DNA of 64,000 nucleotides, from the NCBI RefSeq assembly GCF_024679095.1, contig NW_026110848.1:1-64000 (forward strand). Direction: 5' to 3'. Below, piece by piece: positions 43,560 to 55,321 of this stretch. Position 1 is the stretch's first letter. Each line of letters begins with the position of its first letter. This DNA is from Eriocheir sinensis. Its lineage: Eukaryota; Arthropoda; Malacostraca; Decapoda; Varunidae. A model generated the notes under the pieces. That model was not told where the DNA came from. It saw nothing but the letters and a program-made list of their open reading frames with translations, and ran no database searches. The position numbers were made by a program, and so were the translations under genes.

Positions 43560-44016
43560 CTCCTCCTCTTCCTACTACTACTACTACTACTACCACTACT
43601 ACTACTACTACCACTACTAGGAAAATTCAAATCAGGCTCTTCTTTTTTCTCATACAACTGCTACTTTTTCAGCTTTAACTCAACGGCTACTCCACTTAGA
43701 GTAACCCCCTTTTACCCACACCTGGCCACACCCTTGCCCTAACACCACACCAAGTTATAGTCTCCTAACTTGTAGACTTTTAGCAGGAGAAGCAAAAAAG
43801 TAGATATATATTACTAGGAAAATTCAAATCAGGATCTTCTTTTTTCTCATACAACTGCTACTTTTTCAACTATAACTCAACTGCTACTCCACCGCCAGTA
43901 ACCCCCTTTTACCCACACCTGGCCGCACCCTTGTCCTAACACCACACCAAATTATAGTCTCCTTAATTGTATAGTTTTAGCAGAAGCAGCAAAAAGGTCA
44001 ACATATATCACTCAAA
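43560..44016. repeat. Trinucleotide tract and about 202 bp tandem duplication
   Basis: ACT/CCT repeats to 43615, then 43614-43815 is repeated at 43816-44016 (GGAAAATTCAAATCAGG, CATACAACTGCTACTTTTTC, CCCTTTTACCCACACCTGGC) with about a tenth of bases changed. Confidence 0.9.
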
Positions 44017-44334
44017 AAAGTAAAATCCCACCAAATTTTTTCATCACGATCTCTAACATAAACCATTTGAACACCACCACTACTACTACTACACTCCCAT
44101 TGACCACCCTTCCTCCTCCTCTCTTTCTCTTCCTCCTCTGCCTCCTCCTTCCCTCCAGGACTTACCAGCCCTGCATCGTGCCATCTCCCAAGTGGTGCCT
44201 TTCCTTTGTTTATTATAAATGTTAGGAAATGTTACACTCATTGAGGAATGTACTGTTACAAATGATATTATATGAATATAATACAGGAATAATACCAAAC
44301 ATATAAAAATATACCTCCCCAAAAGCTAGGCCAC
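44017..44334. other. No gene seen
   Basis: Pyrimidine-rich stretch at 44100-44160, otherwise unique AT-rich sequence. Confidence 0.4.
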
Positions 44335-44665
44335 TGCACAAGATGAACATGTGTTAGGCATTGCAGTAAAGAACATAGGATGCATTAGGCCATTCATTGC
44401 CTCCCTACAAAAGAGCAACATATAAAAACATGTGCTAGGCATTGCAGTAAAGAACATAGGATGCATTAGGCCATTCATTGCATCCCTACAAAAGAGCAAC
44501 TTATAAAAACATGTGTTAGGCATTGCAGTAAAGAACATAGGATACATTAGGCCATTCATTGCATCCCTACAAGAGAGCAACTTATAAAAACATGTGTTAG
44601 GCATTGCAGTAAAGAACATAGGATGCATTAGGCCATTCATTGCATCCCTACAAAAGAGCAACGTA
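44335..44665. repeat. 81 bp minisatellite, four units
   Basis: Unit includes GAACATAGGATGCATTAGGC and CATTCATTGCATCCCTAC. 81 is a multiple of 3, so the minus strand reads a 27-residue peptide repeat (MNGLMHPMFFTAMPNTCFYK...). It is not necessarily coding. Confidence 0.95.
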
Positions 44666-44742
44666 TAAAAAGAGAAACCAGTAAGACAGTTGTTGTTGTT
44701 GGTGCGGTGAATGTGGACCTCTGGTAACACAGTGAGCCCCTT

Positions 44743-44781
<39 letters not shown>

Positions 44782-44814
44782 ATCCCTCATGGTCACAGTG
44801 TCACTGCCTTCAAA
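44666..44814. repeat. (GT)n microsatellite and flank
   Basis: GT repeat at 44744-44776 between the minisatellite and the hAT remnant. Confidence 0.9.
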
Positions 44815-45850
44815 ACTCCTGCCTTCTGGCTTTTTTAGTAGCAAAGCCGTCGATGACATGGTCGTGTGATGGCAGCTGTTTGCCAATCTCCTGATTGATG
44901 CTGATTATTGCAAGTCCACTGAGGCCATCTTGTCCCATGGGTGGCAGGACTTTATGAGCTTTAGCTCTGAAAAGCTCCTCTCTGTTGAGACCACAGTCAC
45001 TGGGAGAGTGCCGGCAGTCTGTAGAGCAATCCACAGATTGCCGTAAAGTTCTTTCAGCTGATTTTTGTGGATGTTGGAGAGAAACCCCAATGCAGTCAAG
45101 TCATCCGAAGGCACGGGCGACAAGTTGTTGATTTCAAGAGCCCGTGCCTTTCCATTAATGTGGTTTTTATTCCCAGTGCTTAGAGTGGTAGAGAGCTGCT
45201 CGTGGCATTGCTTGGACAACGCCTCACCAGCCAGTCTTATAAAGTTGAGCAGCAGCACTCCAAATTTGTCTCTGATTTCTGCCAGTGTTTGAAAGCTTTC
45301 CTTTAATGAGTCAATGGTGGTGTCCACAACCATGTTAAAGAATTAAGTTGGTAACCTCTTGATAGCCTGGGGCTTCATAGGCAAAGTGTTTCTCTGTGCC
45401 TCTTAAGCACAGCATTCATCTGGTCACATACAGCAGCAAAGCTCTGTATCTTCTCACTGAGGTTGTTGCCTTCATGAGGAGGTCAAGTGCTACATCAAGC
45501 TGCCTTGTGGCAGGAGCCTGCTCCTTGCTTGGCCCCATTGTCATACGACTGTCCTCTGCAGTTGTCAGAAGGAATACTCAGGCCTGTTCTGAATCAAAGA
45601 TGATAAACAAAGACCTGTGTTGTTTGGGAAGCCACAGGAAATGCTAGAAAGTGTTCCTTGAGTTCCAGCGCTTCATCAGTGTTGACGGTCCTTGTGACAA
45701 CCAACATCTGGCTTGCGTCAGTAGTACCATGACTCAACAATACTTGGACCGTTTAATCTCAGCCACCACGGAGTCCAACATTTTCCTAGTGATTGAAGCA
45801 GTCAGCCCATTTTGTATCACATTTCCAAGGTAGCCGCAATGATAATAATA
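44815..45850 (-). pseudogene. Third hAT transposase remnant (ZMYM1-like)
   Basis: Minus strand 45333-44905: FQTLAEIRDKFGVLL, ALEINNLSPVPSDDLTALGF, and LPVTVVSTERSFSELKLIKS, the hATC dimerisation block, followed in the next frame by SGLAIISINQEIGKQLPSHD. Upstream to 45850 the sequence is related but full of stops (CGFPNNTGLCLSSL, EAQRNTLP). It is a separate lineage from those at 21771 and 24129. The N-terminal half is lost. Confidence 0.75.
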
Positions 45851-46353
45851 AAAAATAATAACAATGGCTGCTTGGGGGGCCTATGCAACTGTTTGCACAT
45901 AACAAGAAACACCCCTGAGTCTAGGCCATCTTGAGACACATGACAGCCACGGTATAAATCAACACAGAATGATGTGTTGTATAGAAAGTCTCTTTAGCAA
46001 GGCAGCATGTACGTATGAGTTTTGTGAGTCAACAAGACCTGTAGTGAGTGTTTTGTTAGGACAAGTACAGCCAGCACCTTAGATCATGACACTCAGAGTG
46101 TGTTTGGACGAGAAATAGAAGAATTGACAGCTGCAGTGCCCTCTGTAGAATAGATCATAATGAAGAACCCAAACTTGGCAATAGATTTAACACATTGCAA
46201 TTATCAGCTGTAGAAAACCTTCATACAATAGACTGATAGATACATAGATTGTTACATGCTTTATTCAACAACTTCATGGCTTGCAGTAATAGATAGGACA
46301 TCCGACATAGATATTATTATTATTACCAATTATTTATTTATTTATTTTTTCAG
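45851..46353. other. No gene seen
   Basis: AT-rich, with a short ATT/TTTA run at 46310-46350. Confidence 0.4.
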
Positions 46354-46430
46354 CATACAAGGACATTGAGGAAGAGGAGGAAGAAGAAGGAGAGGAGGAG
46401 GAGGAGGAGGAGGAGGAGGAGGATAAATAA
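46354..46430 (+). other. Possible acidic terminal exon
   Basis: After a TTATTTTTTCAG acceptor it reads YKDIEEEEEEEG, a glutamate run and DK-stop. It may be a genuine acidic C-terminus or just a GAG microsatellite behind a chance acceptor. No upstream exon is identified. Confidence 0.2.
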
Positions 46431-46591
46431 TTAGTGAGAACAAAATATCAATGAAAAATAAGAAAATGAGAGAAAAAAGTGAGAAAATGAAAGATAGTGA
46501 AAAGTGAGATAGTGAGGAAAAATATTTACTACTGAAAAAAAGAAAGAGAGAGAGAGAGATACAGAATAAAGTGAGAAAGTGACTGGATTAC

Positions 46592-46684
46592 TACTACTAC
46601 TACTACTACTACTATTACTACTACTACTACTACTATTACTACTACTACTATCACTACTACTACTACTATTACTACTACTACTAT

Positions 46685-46737
<53 letters not shown>

Positions 46738-46771
46738 TCACTACTACTACTACTACTACTACTTTTTTTTT
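46592..46771. repeat. (ACT)n microsatellite
   Basis: About 180 bp of ACT with ATT and ATC interruptions. The long Leu, Val and Ser homopolymer ORFs here are repeat artefacts. Confidence 0.97.
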
Positions 46772-47102
46772 TTTTACGGGCCTCCATCTATTAGAGTTGC
46801 GTTGTGAGCGGTATATTCTCTCATATCCTTTCACAAAGCAATTCATTGGCCCCACCCCGCCAATGACTGTGGCCGACAACCATCCTTATTTAATATTACA
46901 AACTTTACTAAACATATTATTTTTAAGCTAACAGAGCTTGTGGTTGATACGACTATCAACCACCGTCGCCTCAAAGTCCAGGTCAGCAATGCGGGTGGTT
47001 TTGGGTGCAGGTGACCTGGTTCCTCTCAGGCAGACCAAGGCTGACCTCAGGAGGGAGAAGGAGAGCCTGCATCTCATCCAGGCGACCACACTGCTTCTTG
47101 GC
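46772..47102. other. Unassigned; coding-like on the minus strand
   Basis: Minus strand 47095-46930 gives SALVCLRGTRSPAPKTTRIA and then DLDFEATVVDSRINHKLC-stop without a break, which has the look of a protein C-terminus. I could not place the family. Confidence 0.25.
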
Positions 47103-47104
47103 TG

Positions 47105-47138
<34 letters not shown>

Positions 47139-47139
47139 C

Positions 47140-47206
<67 letters not shown>

Positions 47207-47219
47207 TTACTACTACTAT

Positions 47220-47262
<43 letters not shown>
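47103..47262. repeat. (ACT)n/(ACC)n microsatellite
   Basis: About 160 bp of trinucleotide repeat. Confidence 0.97.
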
Positions 47263-47263
<1 letters not shown>

Positions 47264-47283
47264 ACTCTTCCTCCAACCTGCAG

Positions 47284-47357
47284 GATGTGTGAAGAAGAAG
47301 AGGAAGAAGAGGAAGGCTCAGGAGGAAGGAAAGTCCCTCACTGCATTGAGACTCAAG
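47284..47357 (+). other. Possible small exon, basic
   Basis: Bounded by CCAACCTGCAG and CAAG|GTAATA. One frame reads CVKKKRKKRKAQEEGKSLTA (NLS-like, ends in phase 0), another MCEEEEEEEEGSGG. In the first frame it would join in phase to the segment at 50261. Very uncertain. Confidence 0.2.
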
Positions 47358-47527
47358 GTAATATTGATTAATTTCTCATTTCTTCCCAATGTTTTTTTTT
47401 GTGTGTGTTTATTTGTTTGTTCCTTCCTTCCTTCCTTTGCATACATGTAGGAGGGGCAGGAAGGAGGGAAGAGAGGGAAGGAGAGAATGAAGGAACAAAG
47501 GAGGGAAGGACACAGATAGATTTGTAG

Positions 47528-47529
<2 letters not shown>

Positions 47530-47596
<67 letters not shown>
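47530..47596. repeat. (TC)n microsatellite
   Basis: TC repeat of about 66 bp followed by GATA repeats; no LINE attached. Confidence 0.97.
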
Positions 47597-47599
<3 letters not shown>

Positions 47600-47739
47600 A
47601 TAATAGATAGATAGATAGATTTGTTTTGTGTGTATTTTTGTCTCCTGGTAGATAGATCCCTAAGACACACTTGCTGGTCAGTAAGTAACATTATGGAAAA
47701 CTAAACTAAAAAGACCCTTAAAACAGCATGATAAGACGT

Positions 47740-47957
47740 GACCTTTCTTGCCTTATAGTGCAGCAAGTGGTTGTTGTTGTTGTGTTCCAGTGAGGGACTC
47801 CTGGAGTGTACAGACAGACCTTTCTTGCCTTATAGTGCAGCAAGTGGTTGTTGTTGTGTTCCAGTGAGGGACTCCTGGAGTGTACAGACAGACCTTTCTT
47901 GCCTTATAGTGCAGCAAGTGGTTGTTGTTGTGTTCCAGTGAGGGACTCCTGGAGTGC
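47740..47957. repeat. 74-77 bp tandem repeat, three units
   Basis: Unit CAGCAAGTGGTTGTTGTTGT ... GAGGGACTCCTGGAGTGTAC ... CCTTTCTTGCCTTATAGTG. Confidence 0.95.
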
Positions 47958-48756
47958 ACAGAGAGGAAGGAATAATGGTGTCTTCACCAGAGAGTGCTAA
48001 AGGGAGGGGTTGGGTAAAGCTTTATTATATACAGAGTGATTTACCAAGATAACCTGGTGTTTGGCAGTAGGAGGGAGTTGCTTTAGAGCAGTGGCAAGCA
48101 GGGATGTAAGGTCACCATGCATTGTTTGGCTGGCAATGGCTAACTGAGGGTAACAATAATTTAGTGAGCTTGTGCCTTACTGAAAAACTGTTCTTGCCCA
48201 AGAAGAACAATAAAGTGCAGCTGTTTTAGTGTGGGATGTGTCTCCTGAGGAGTCAATAATAGGGCTTGCAGACAGTACATTTCCAGCCGTGTTTGGTGCG
48301 CCCACAAAAAGAGCTTCCACAATGATAAAAAATGCAGGTCACTCTTACACAAACTGTACCTAATGAAGGATTTCCCTTACCTGAAAGCATCTTATAGTAG
48401 GTCATCTTTACATAAACTTATTACAAATACATCACCATCATCATCGTTTGACGTCCATTTCTTCCTTGTGGTGGACGGGGTATGAGCCTCCTCCTCCACT
48501 GTCCATTTCCTCCATGATATTCAGCCTCCTCATATCTTCCTCCACCTTGGCCTTCTCTTTTGCCTCAAGGTTCAGTTCAGGATGTGTTCTTCTCCTCACA
48601 AACCACCTTAATCTGGCCTTACTCCTCCAGGCCACTCCTCCCTACCACTTCTTCATTTGAGATTCCAGCCTGCAATGTGATTGCCATCAAGTATCTCAGC
48701 ATTCTCACACCACACTAGTGCCTCCAGCTGTTTCCTGCCAGCCCAGGTCTCTGCCC

Positions 48757-48800
<44 letters not shown>

Positions 48801-48817
48801 CACACACACCTGTGCTG
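47958..48817. other. No gene; (CA)n at 48759-48808
   Basis: A segment at 48430-48490 ends with CATCATCATC and GTTTGACGTCC and may be the tail of an unclassified retroelement on the minus strand (inferred from the ATG-repeat tail). Otherwise nothing. Confidence 0.4.
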
Positions 48818-49488
48818 CCAGGCGGGATATTCTGGTTCACTAGTAAGCCTGCCAGTTCCCTGCACTCTTCCAAGCACAAGCTGTCCTGCCTCTCACTGCT
48901 GCCAGGCAGGATATTCTGGTTGACTAGTAAACCTGCCAGTTCCCTGCACTCTTCCAAGCACAAGCTGTCCTGCTTCTCACTGCTGCCAGGTGGGATATTC
49001 TGGTTGACTAGTAAACCTGCCAGTTCCCTGCACTCTTCCAAGCACAAGCTGTCCTGCCTCTCACTGCTGCCAGGTGGGATATTCTGGTTGACTAGTAAAC
49101 CTGCCAGTTCCCTGCACTCTTCCAAGCACAAGCTGTCCTGCCTCTCACTGCTGCCAGGCGGGATATTCTGGTTGACTAGTAAACCTGCCAGTTCCCTGCA
49201 CTCTTCCAAGCACAAGCTGTCCTGCTTCTCACTGCTGCCAGGTGGGATATTCTGGTTGACTAGTAAACCTGCCAGTTCCCTGCACTCTTCCAAGCACAAG
49301 CTGTCCTGCCTCTCACTGCTGCCAGGTGGGATATTCTGGTTGACTAGTAAACCTGCCAGTTCCCTGCACTCTTCCAAGCACAAGCTGTCCTGCCTCTCAC
49401 TGCTGCCAGGTGGGATATTCTGGTTCACTAGTAAACCTGCCAGTTCCCTGCACTCTTCCAAGCACAAGCTGTCCTGCTTCTCACTGCT
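48818..49488. repeat. 84 bp minisatellite, about eight units
   Basis: Unit CTGCCAGGTGGGATATTCTG, GTTGACTAGTAAACCTGCCA, GTTCCCTGCACTCTTCCAAG, CACAAGCTGTCCTGCCTCTC. Since 84 is 28 codons, the minus strand reads a 28-residue repeat (CLEECRELAGLLVNQN, IPPGSSERQDSL) and the plus strand another. The minus peptide looks protein-like, so an origin from a coding exon is possible. Confidence 0.93.
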
Positions 49489-49777
49489 CCTCCGTATAAC
49501 ATCCCCAGGTGTCCACTACAGGGCGTCACCATCCACACTTCCGCCTCTGTCCTCCAACACAAGGGAAGGCTGCACCAGCTCCATGCACGTCTCCTACACC
49601 CGAACACCTCCCATGACACCACCTCCTGCACACTCCCTCTTCACGGATATCTCCCGCCACTCTCCATTCCTATCATCGCCACGACCTTTGTCTTTTTCAC
49701 CCTCAGCCCTCTTCCCCGCCCTAAACTCCTCTTCCCATTAACACCAGGTCATACAACAGCTCCCTCTCTTCTTGTGT
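49489..49777. other. No gene assigned
   Basis: Proline/serine-rich open frames on both strands; no domain. Confidence 0.35.
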
Positions 49778-50206
49778 TAGAATGTTGTGTTTGTAACAGA
49801 TGTGGATTCTGAGATATTGGCAGTTGAATTTAGAGCTAGAGTTAAATTGAGGTCATTTTTGGCATGATTTTTAAGTTGAAAGTAATTAAACCCTCCTGAA
49901 CTATAAGGTTATGAGCACTGCCAGTTACAGGCGTTGTAGGTGAGTGTTAGGAGCATCTTGTGTCAGAATATTGTGTTCCTGACTGTTGTAGATTCTGAGA
50001 TATTGGCAGTTATTAGAGTTGTAGTAGTCATTGAATTTTGGATATTTTTGTGTTGGAAAGTTTTTAGCTAAGTACAGATATTTCATGAACTATAAGGTTA
50101 TGAGCACTGCCAGTTATAGGTGTTGTAGGTGAGTGTTAGGAGCATCTTGTGTTGGAATCTTGTGTTCCTAACTCTTGTGCTTACCGAGATATTGGCACTT
50201 GAAGTT

Positions 50207-50210
<4 letters not shown>
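49778..50210. repeat. About 190 bp divergent tandem repeat
   Basis: The phrases GAGATATTGGCAGTT and ACTATAAGGTTATGAGCACT, GTAGGTGAGTGTTAGGAGCA recur two to three times. Confidence 0.85.
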
Positions 50211-50240
<30 letters not shown>

Positions 50241-50260
50241 CTCTGCGATGGTTCTTGCAG

Positions 50261-50359
50261 GGAAGGAGCCGAGATGAGACCAGACTCAGCCCTCCAGTGA
50301 GCCCAGGTGACCACCAGGGGGACACCCACGCACCTCATGGCTTAGGGGAAAATGCATGA
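50261..50359 (+). other. Possible exon A of a duplicated pair
   Basis: After a (CA)n and GGTTCTTGCAG acceptor, phase 0 reads GRSRDETRLSPPVSPGDHQG and ends HGLGENA-stop. A related segment with its own (CA)n and CTCTTGCAG acceptor lies at 51568. No family known. Confidence 0.25.
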
Positions 50360-50449
50360 AGGTGGTGGGTGAGTGAAGCAACGCACCCCCTGTGTATGCT
50401 CAGGTCCCAGGCTACGTCAGGTCAGGGGCTGCCTCAAGAACAGGTCATT

Positions 50450-51178
50450 TATCTCCACACTTTCCTCCATTTTTCTCCTGTTTTCTCTACCTCTTCCTCT
50501 TTTCCTCCTATGCCCAAAAATTGCTTAATCTTTCCTCTTCCTCCTCCTGTCTTCCGCTTCTTCCTCCTCCTCTTCGTTCCTCTCCTATCTCCACTTTTAT
50601 CAAGGTCTGTGTATTTCTCCAGCGTAATTTTGGTGGTTTCATTCATTTCCTCCTCCAAGTTCACGTCCTTTTTTTCCCTTTTCCTTCCTCTCTTCCTCCT
50701 TTCCTCCTTTCCTCCTCTTCCAAAAAATAGGTTCATATTTCCTCTTCCTCCTCCTGTCTTCCTCTTCCTCCTCCTCCTCTTCGTTTCCCTGTTATCTCCA
50801 CTTTTATCAAGGTCTGTGTATTTCTCTGGCATAATTTTGGTGGTTTCATTCATTTCCTCCTCGAAGTTCAAGTCCATTTTCCTCCACTTTCCACAACCTC
50901 TTCCTCCTTTTCTCCTACACCAAAAAATAGCTTACTTTCCTTTTCCTCCTCCTCCTTTTCATTCCTCTCCTATCTCCACTTTTATTAAGGTCTGTGTATT
51001 TCTCCAGTGTAACTTTAGTGGTTTTGTTCATTTCCTCCTCCAAGTTCAACTCCATTTCTCTCCCTTTTCCTTCCTGTCTTCCTCCTTTCCTCCTATGCCA
51101 AAAAATAGCTTAATCTTTCCTCTTCCTCATCGTTTCCTTGTTATCTCCACTTTTATCAAGGTCTGCCTCTGTGTAAAC
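50450..51178. repeat. Pyrimidine-rich tandem repeat, about 195 bp, four units
   Basis: Each unit holds CCTATGCC/AAAAAATAGCTT, CTTCCTCCTCCT, ATCTCCACTTTTATCAAGGT and GGTTTCATTCATTTCCTCCT. Confidence 0.92.
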
Positions 51179-51246
51179 TTTGCAGAATGGACGAAAAAAA
51201 CACCAGAAATTGCTTGTTTATTTATTGAGCAAACTGACACTTCTTG

Positions 51247-51535
<289 letters not shown>

Positions 51536-51567
51536 TTTTGGCACTAAACTCTGCCAGACTCTTGCAG

Positions 51568-51680
51568 GGAGGGAGACAGAGACGAGACCACTGAGCCGAG
51601 GGAACCAGTCAGGCCTTCAAGATGCTGCCTGGATGCTGGGGGAGACGAGTCTTGTTGGGGAGAAGATGGAGGGAGATTAA
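51568..51680 (+). other. Possible exon B of the duplicated pair
   Basis: Reads RETETRPLSRGNQSGLQDAA then WMLGETSLVGEKMEGD-stop. The start is alike to 50261 at nucleotide level (GGAGGGAGACAGAGACGAGA against GGAAGGAGCCGAGATGAGAC). Part of it (AAGATGCCGCCTGGATGCTG) recurs at 51909. Confidence 0.25.
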
Positions 51681-52403
51681 TTGAAGGGCAGAGATGAGAG
51701 AGAGAGAGAGATGGAACTAACTCTCTCTCTCTGTATTTCTATAAAGAGAAGACTAATAAAGTTTGGAAATATATATTACAATGGATATATTTAAACCTAC
51801 TCTTCTTCTTCTTCTTCCTTGTCTCTTTCCTCTGTTCACCAGTGAGCTATTGTATTCTTCCCTTCCCTTCCCTTCCCTTCTCTTCTCTTCTCTTCCCCTC
51901 CCCTCCCAAGATGCCGCCTGGATGCTGAGGGGAGAGAGAGAGAGGATGAGATGGCTCTCTCTCTTCTTTTCAATGGACCTTATACACTTTTACGTTACTT
52001 TTTTTTGTGAGAGAGAGAGAGATCCAGCTTCCAGTCCCTTACTGAGCTGAGTGACCAGACAGCACCAGCCAGTCAGCCATAGCCCTGAAAAGATATATGG
52101 TGGTTAGGTCCCGGTAGATTGTGGTGGAGTGGTAGAAATTGTGGTTGAATGTCAGGTCTTGGGTTGAAATTCTGGGGTTACAGAGCTGAAAAAGTTTTGA
52201 ACAAGCTAAGTTTTTGGGTTGAACTTGTGATGACTGATGGTTGAATTGTGGTAGACTAGTAGAGGGATGTTGGGCAAATATTGTGTGGTGGTTAGACCCT
52301 GGTAGATTGTGGTAGACTGGTAGAAATCATGGTTGAAAGAGACAACAGTAACTTACCACATATCAGCAACTTCCTTTGCCAGCTTCCATCAGTTGCACGA
52401 TCT

Positions 52404-52406
<3 letters not shown>
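51681..52406. other. No gene; short repeats
   Basis: GA and TC scraps, TTCCC repeats near 51860, and a loose duplication (GGTAGATTGTGGT, GGTAGAAAT...GGTTGAA) at 52100 and 52300. Confidence 0.4.
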
Positions 52407-52470
<64 letters not shown>

Positions 52471-52483
52471 TAATAATAATAAC

Positions 52484-52541
<58 letters not shown>
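52407..52541. repeat. (ATA)n microsatellite
   Basis: About 135 bp of AAT repeat with AAC interruptions. Confidence 0.97.
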
Positions 52542-52544
<3 letters not shown>

Positions 52545-52573
52545 GTATATAAAATTAATCTATTTTCTCATTC

Positions 52574-52608
<35 letters not shown>

Positions 52609-52666
52609 TGAGTTACCTCCACATCTGAAAAGGAAAAATCTATAATCTTCCTTCCTCTTCCTCCTC

Positions 52667-52697
<31 letters not shown>

Positions 52698-52854
52698 TAT
52701 GACACACCAAAGTTATGACCTCCGCAGCAGCAGCAGTTAGACGCTGAATTATAGTCACAAGTTATAATGTGCGTCGTGCCAAGTCCCTGCTGGTGAGCCT
52801 GGTTCAGACCCTCACACCAACCACCTCCCAGGGCCAAAACGGAGGTGGGTTGAG
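52542..52854. other. No gene assigned
   Basis: Short GA and CA tracts, then 52769-52850 with coding-like composition (RRAKSLLVSLVQTLTPTTSQ) leading into the minisatellite. Unproven. Confidence 0.3.
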
Positions 52855-55310
52855 TTCTAATGTGTGTTTCCTTGTTTCACGGTACAGAGGAAGGGTCACA
52901 CACCTAATCCGGGAAATGCCCACAACTCCTAGGAAAGCCTGGTCAAATGTGTGTTTCTTTAGGTTCACAGTACAGAGGAAGTGTCACACTACCACCAGGG
53001 TCACACACCTAATCCGGGAAATGCCCACAACTCCTAGGAAAGCCTGGTCAAATACGTGTTTCTTTAGGTTCACAGTACAGAAGAAGGGTCACAAAACTAC
53101 CCCTGGAAATGCCCACAACTCCTATGAAAGCCTGGTGAAATGTGTGTTTCCTTAGGTTCACAGTACAGAGGAAGGGTCACACTACCACCAGGGTCACACA
53201 ACTACCCCGGGAAATGCCCACAACTCCTAGGAAAGCCTGGTCAAATGTGTGTTCCCTTAGGTTCATGGTACAGAGGAAGGGTCAAACTACCACCAGGGTC
53301 ACACAACTACCCTGGGAAATGCCCACAACTCCTAGGGAAAGCCTTGCCAAATATGCGTTTCTTTAGGTTCACGGTACAGAGGAAGGGTCACACTACCACC
53401 AGGGTCACACAACTACCCTGGGAAATGCTCACAACTCCTAGGAAAGCCTGGTCAAATGTGTGTTTCCTTTGGTTCACGGTACAGAGGAAGGGTCACACTA
53501 CCACCAGGGTCACACAACTACCCTGCGAAATGCCCACAACTCCTAGGAAAGCCCGGTCAAATGAGTGTTTCCTTAGGTTCACGGTACAGAGAAAGGGTCA
53601 AACTACCACCAGGGTCACACACCTACCCCGGGAAATGCCCACAAATCCTAAGAAAGCCTTGGTAAATGGGTTTCTTTAGGTTCACGGTACAGAGGAAGGG
53701 GCACACTACCACCAGGGTCACACACCTACCCCGGGAAATGCCCACAAATCCTAAGAAAGCCTGGTCAAATGTGTGTTTCTTTAGGTTCACAGTACAGAGG
53801 AAGGGTCAAACTACTACCTAGGTCACAAAACTACCCCTGGAAATGCCCACAACTCCTAGGAAAGCCTGGTCAAATATGTGTTTCTTTAGGTTCATGGTAC
53901 AAAGGAATGGTCAAACTACCACCAGGGTCACAAAACTGCCCCTGGCAATTCCCACAACACCTAGGAAAGCCTGGTCAAATGTGTGTTCCCTTAGGTTCAT
54001 GGTACAGAGGAAGGTTCACACTACTACCAAGGTCACAAAACTACCCCTGGAAATGCCCACAACACCTAGGAAGGGCCTGGTCAAATGTGTTTCCTTAGGT
54101 TCACAGTACAGAAGAAGGGTCAAACTACTACCAGGGTCACAAAACTACCCCTGGAAATGCCCACAACTCCTAGGAAAGCCTTGGCAAATGTGTGTTTCCC
54201 TTAGGTTCATGGTACAAAAGAAGGGTCACACTACCACCAGGGTCACACAACTACCCCTGGAGATGCCCACAACTCCTAGGAAAGCCTGGTCAAATGTGTG
54301 TTTTCATAGGTTCACAGTACAGAGGAAGGATCACACTACCACCTGGGTCACAAAACTACCCCTGGAAATGCCCACAACTCCTAGGAAAGCCTGGTCATAT
54401 GTGTGTTTCCTTAGGTTCACAGTACAGAGGAGGGGTCACAAGACTACCCCTGGAAATGCCCACAACTCCTAGGAAAGCCTTGTCATGACTGCTCTTCTGA
54501 ACTTGCTAACTGCATGCCTCCCCCCCAGCCCCGCTGCACTCGACTTTCTACTCATGCTCATCCCTATACTGTCCAAACCCCTTATGCAAGAGTTAACCAA
54601 CATCTTCACTCTTTCATCCCTCACGCTGGTAAACTCTGGAACAATCTTCCTTCATCTGTATTTCCTCCTGCCTACGACTTGAACTCTTTCAAGAGGAGGG
54701 TATCAGGACACCTCTCCTCCTGTATTTGATCCTCCTTTCGGCCACCTCTTTTGCTTTACATTAGGAGCAGCGAGTAGCGGGCTTTTTTTTATTATTGTTT
54801 TCTTTTTTTTGTTGCCCTTGAGCTGCCTCCTTTGTTGTAAAAAAAAAAAAAAAATATGCGTGTTTCTTTAGGTTCACAGTACAGAGGAAGGGTCACAAGA
54901 CTACCCCTGGAAATGCCCACAACTCTTAGGAAAGCCTTGTCATATGTGTGTTTCCTTAGGTTCACAGTACAGAGGAAGGGTCACAAGACTACCCCTGGAA
55001 ATGCCCACAACTCCTAGGAAAGCCTGGTCATATGTGTGTTTCTTTAGGTTCACAGTACAGAGGAAGGGTCACAAAACTACCCCTGGAAATGCCCACAACT
55101 CCTAGGAAAGCCTTGTCAAATGTGTGTTTTCTTAGGTTCACAGTACAGAGGAAGGGTCACAAAACTACCCCTGGAAATGCTCACAACTCCTAGGAAAGCC
55201 TGGTCAAATGTGTGTTTCTTTAGGTTCACAGTACAGAGGAAGGGTCACAAAACTACCCCTGGAAATGCCCACAACTCCTAGGAAAGCCTGGTCAAATGTG
55301 TGTGGCAGTC
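52855..55310. repeat. 105/88 bp minisatellite, interrupted by a LINE fragment
   Basis: The long unit (105 bp) carries GTGTTTCCTTAGGTTCACAG, TACAGAGGAAGGGTCACAC, TACCACCAGGGTCACACAAC and CCCACAACTCCTAGGAAAGC; the short unit (88 bp) lacks about 17 bp (CTACCACCAGGGTCACA). Units at 52855-54488 are mostly long, those after 54857 all short. 105 is a multiple of 3, so the plus frames read 35-residue repeats (CVSLGSQYRGRVTLPPGSHN). Confidence 0.95.
54489..54855 (+). mobile_element. Jockey-like LINE 3' fragment inside the minisatellite
   Basis: It encodes PRCTRLSTHAHPYTVQTPYA, RVNQHLHSFIPHAGKLWNNL and PSSVFPPAYDLNSFKRR, the last part of ORF2, followed by the 3' UTR and a poly(A) of about 15 bases. 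The minisatellite continues on both sides, so the array is older than the insertion. Confidence 0.9.
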
Positions 55311-55321
55311 GAAATGTGGGC

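Noticed and set aside
46579..46879. Long poly-Leu, poly-Val and poly-Ser ORFs
   Set aside because: Translations of an (ACT)n microsatellite in several frames; also at 20197, 47005 and 26795.
52855..55310. Regularly spaced repeats as a CRISPR array
   Set aside because: Units are contiguous tandem repeats without unique spacers, in animal DNA; the same holds for the arrays at 19045, 37040, 44335, 48818 and 59215.
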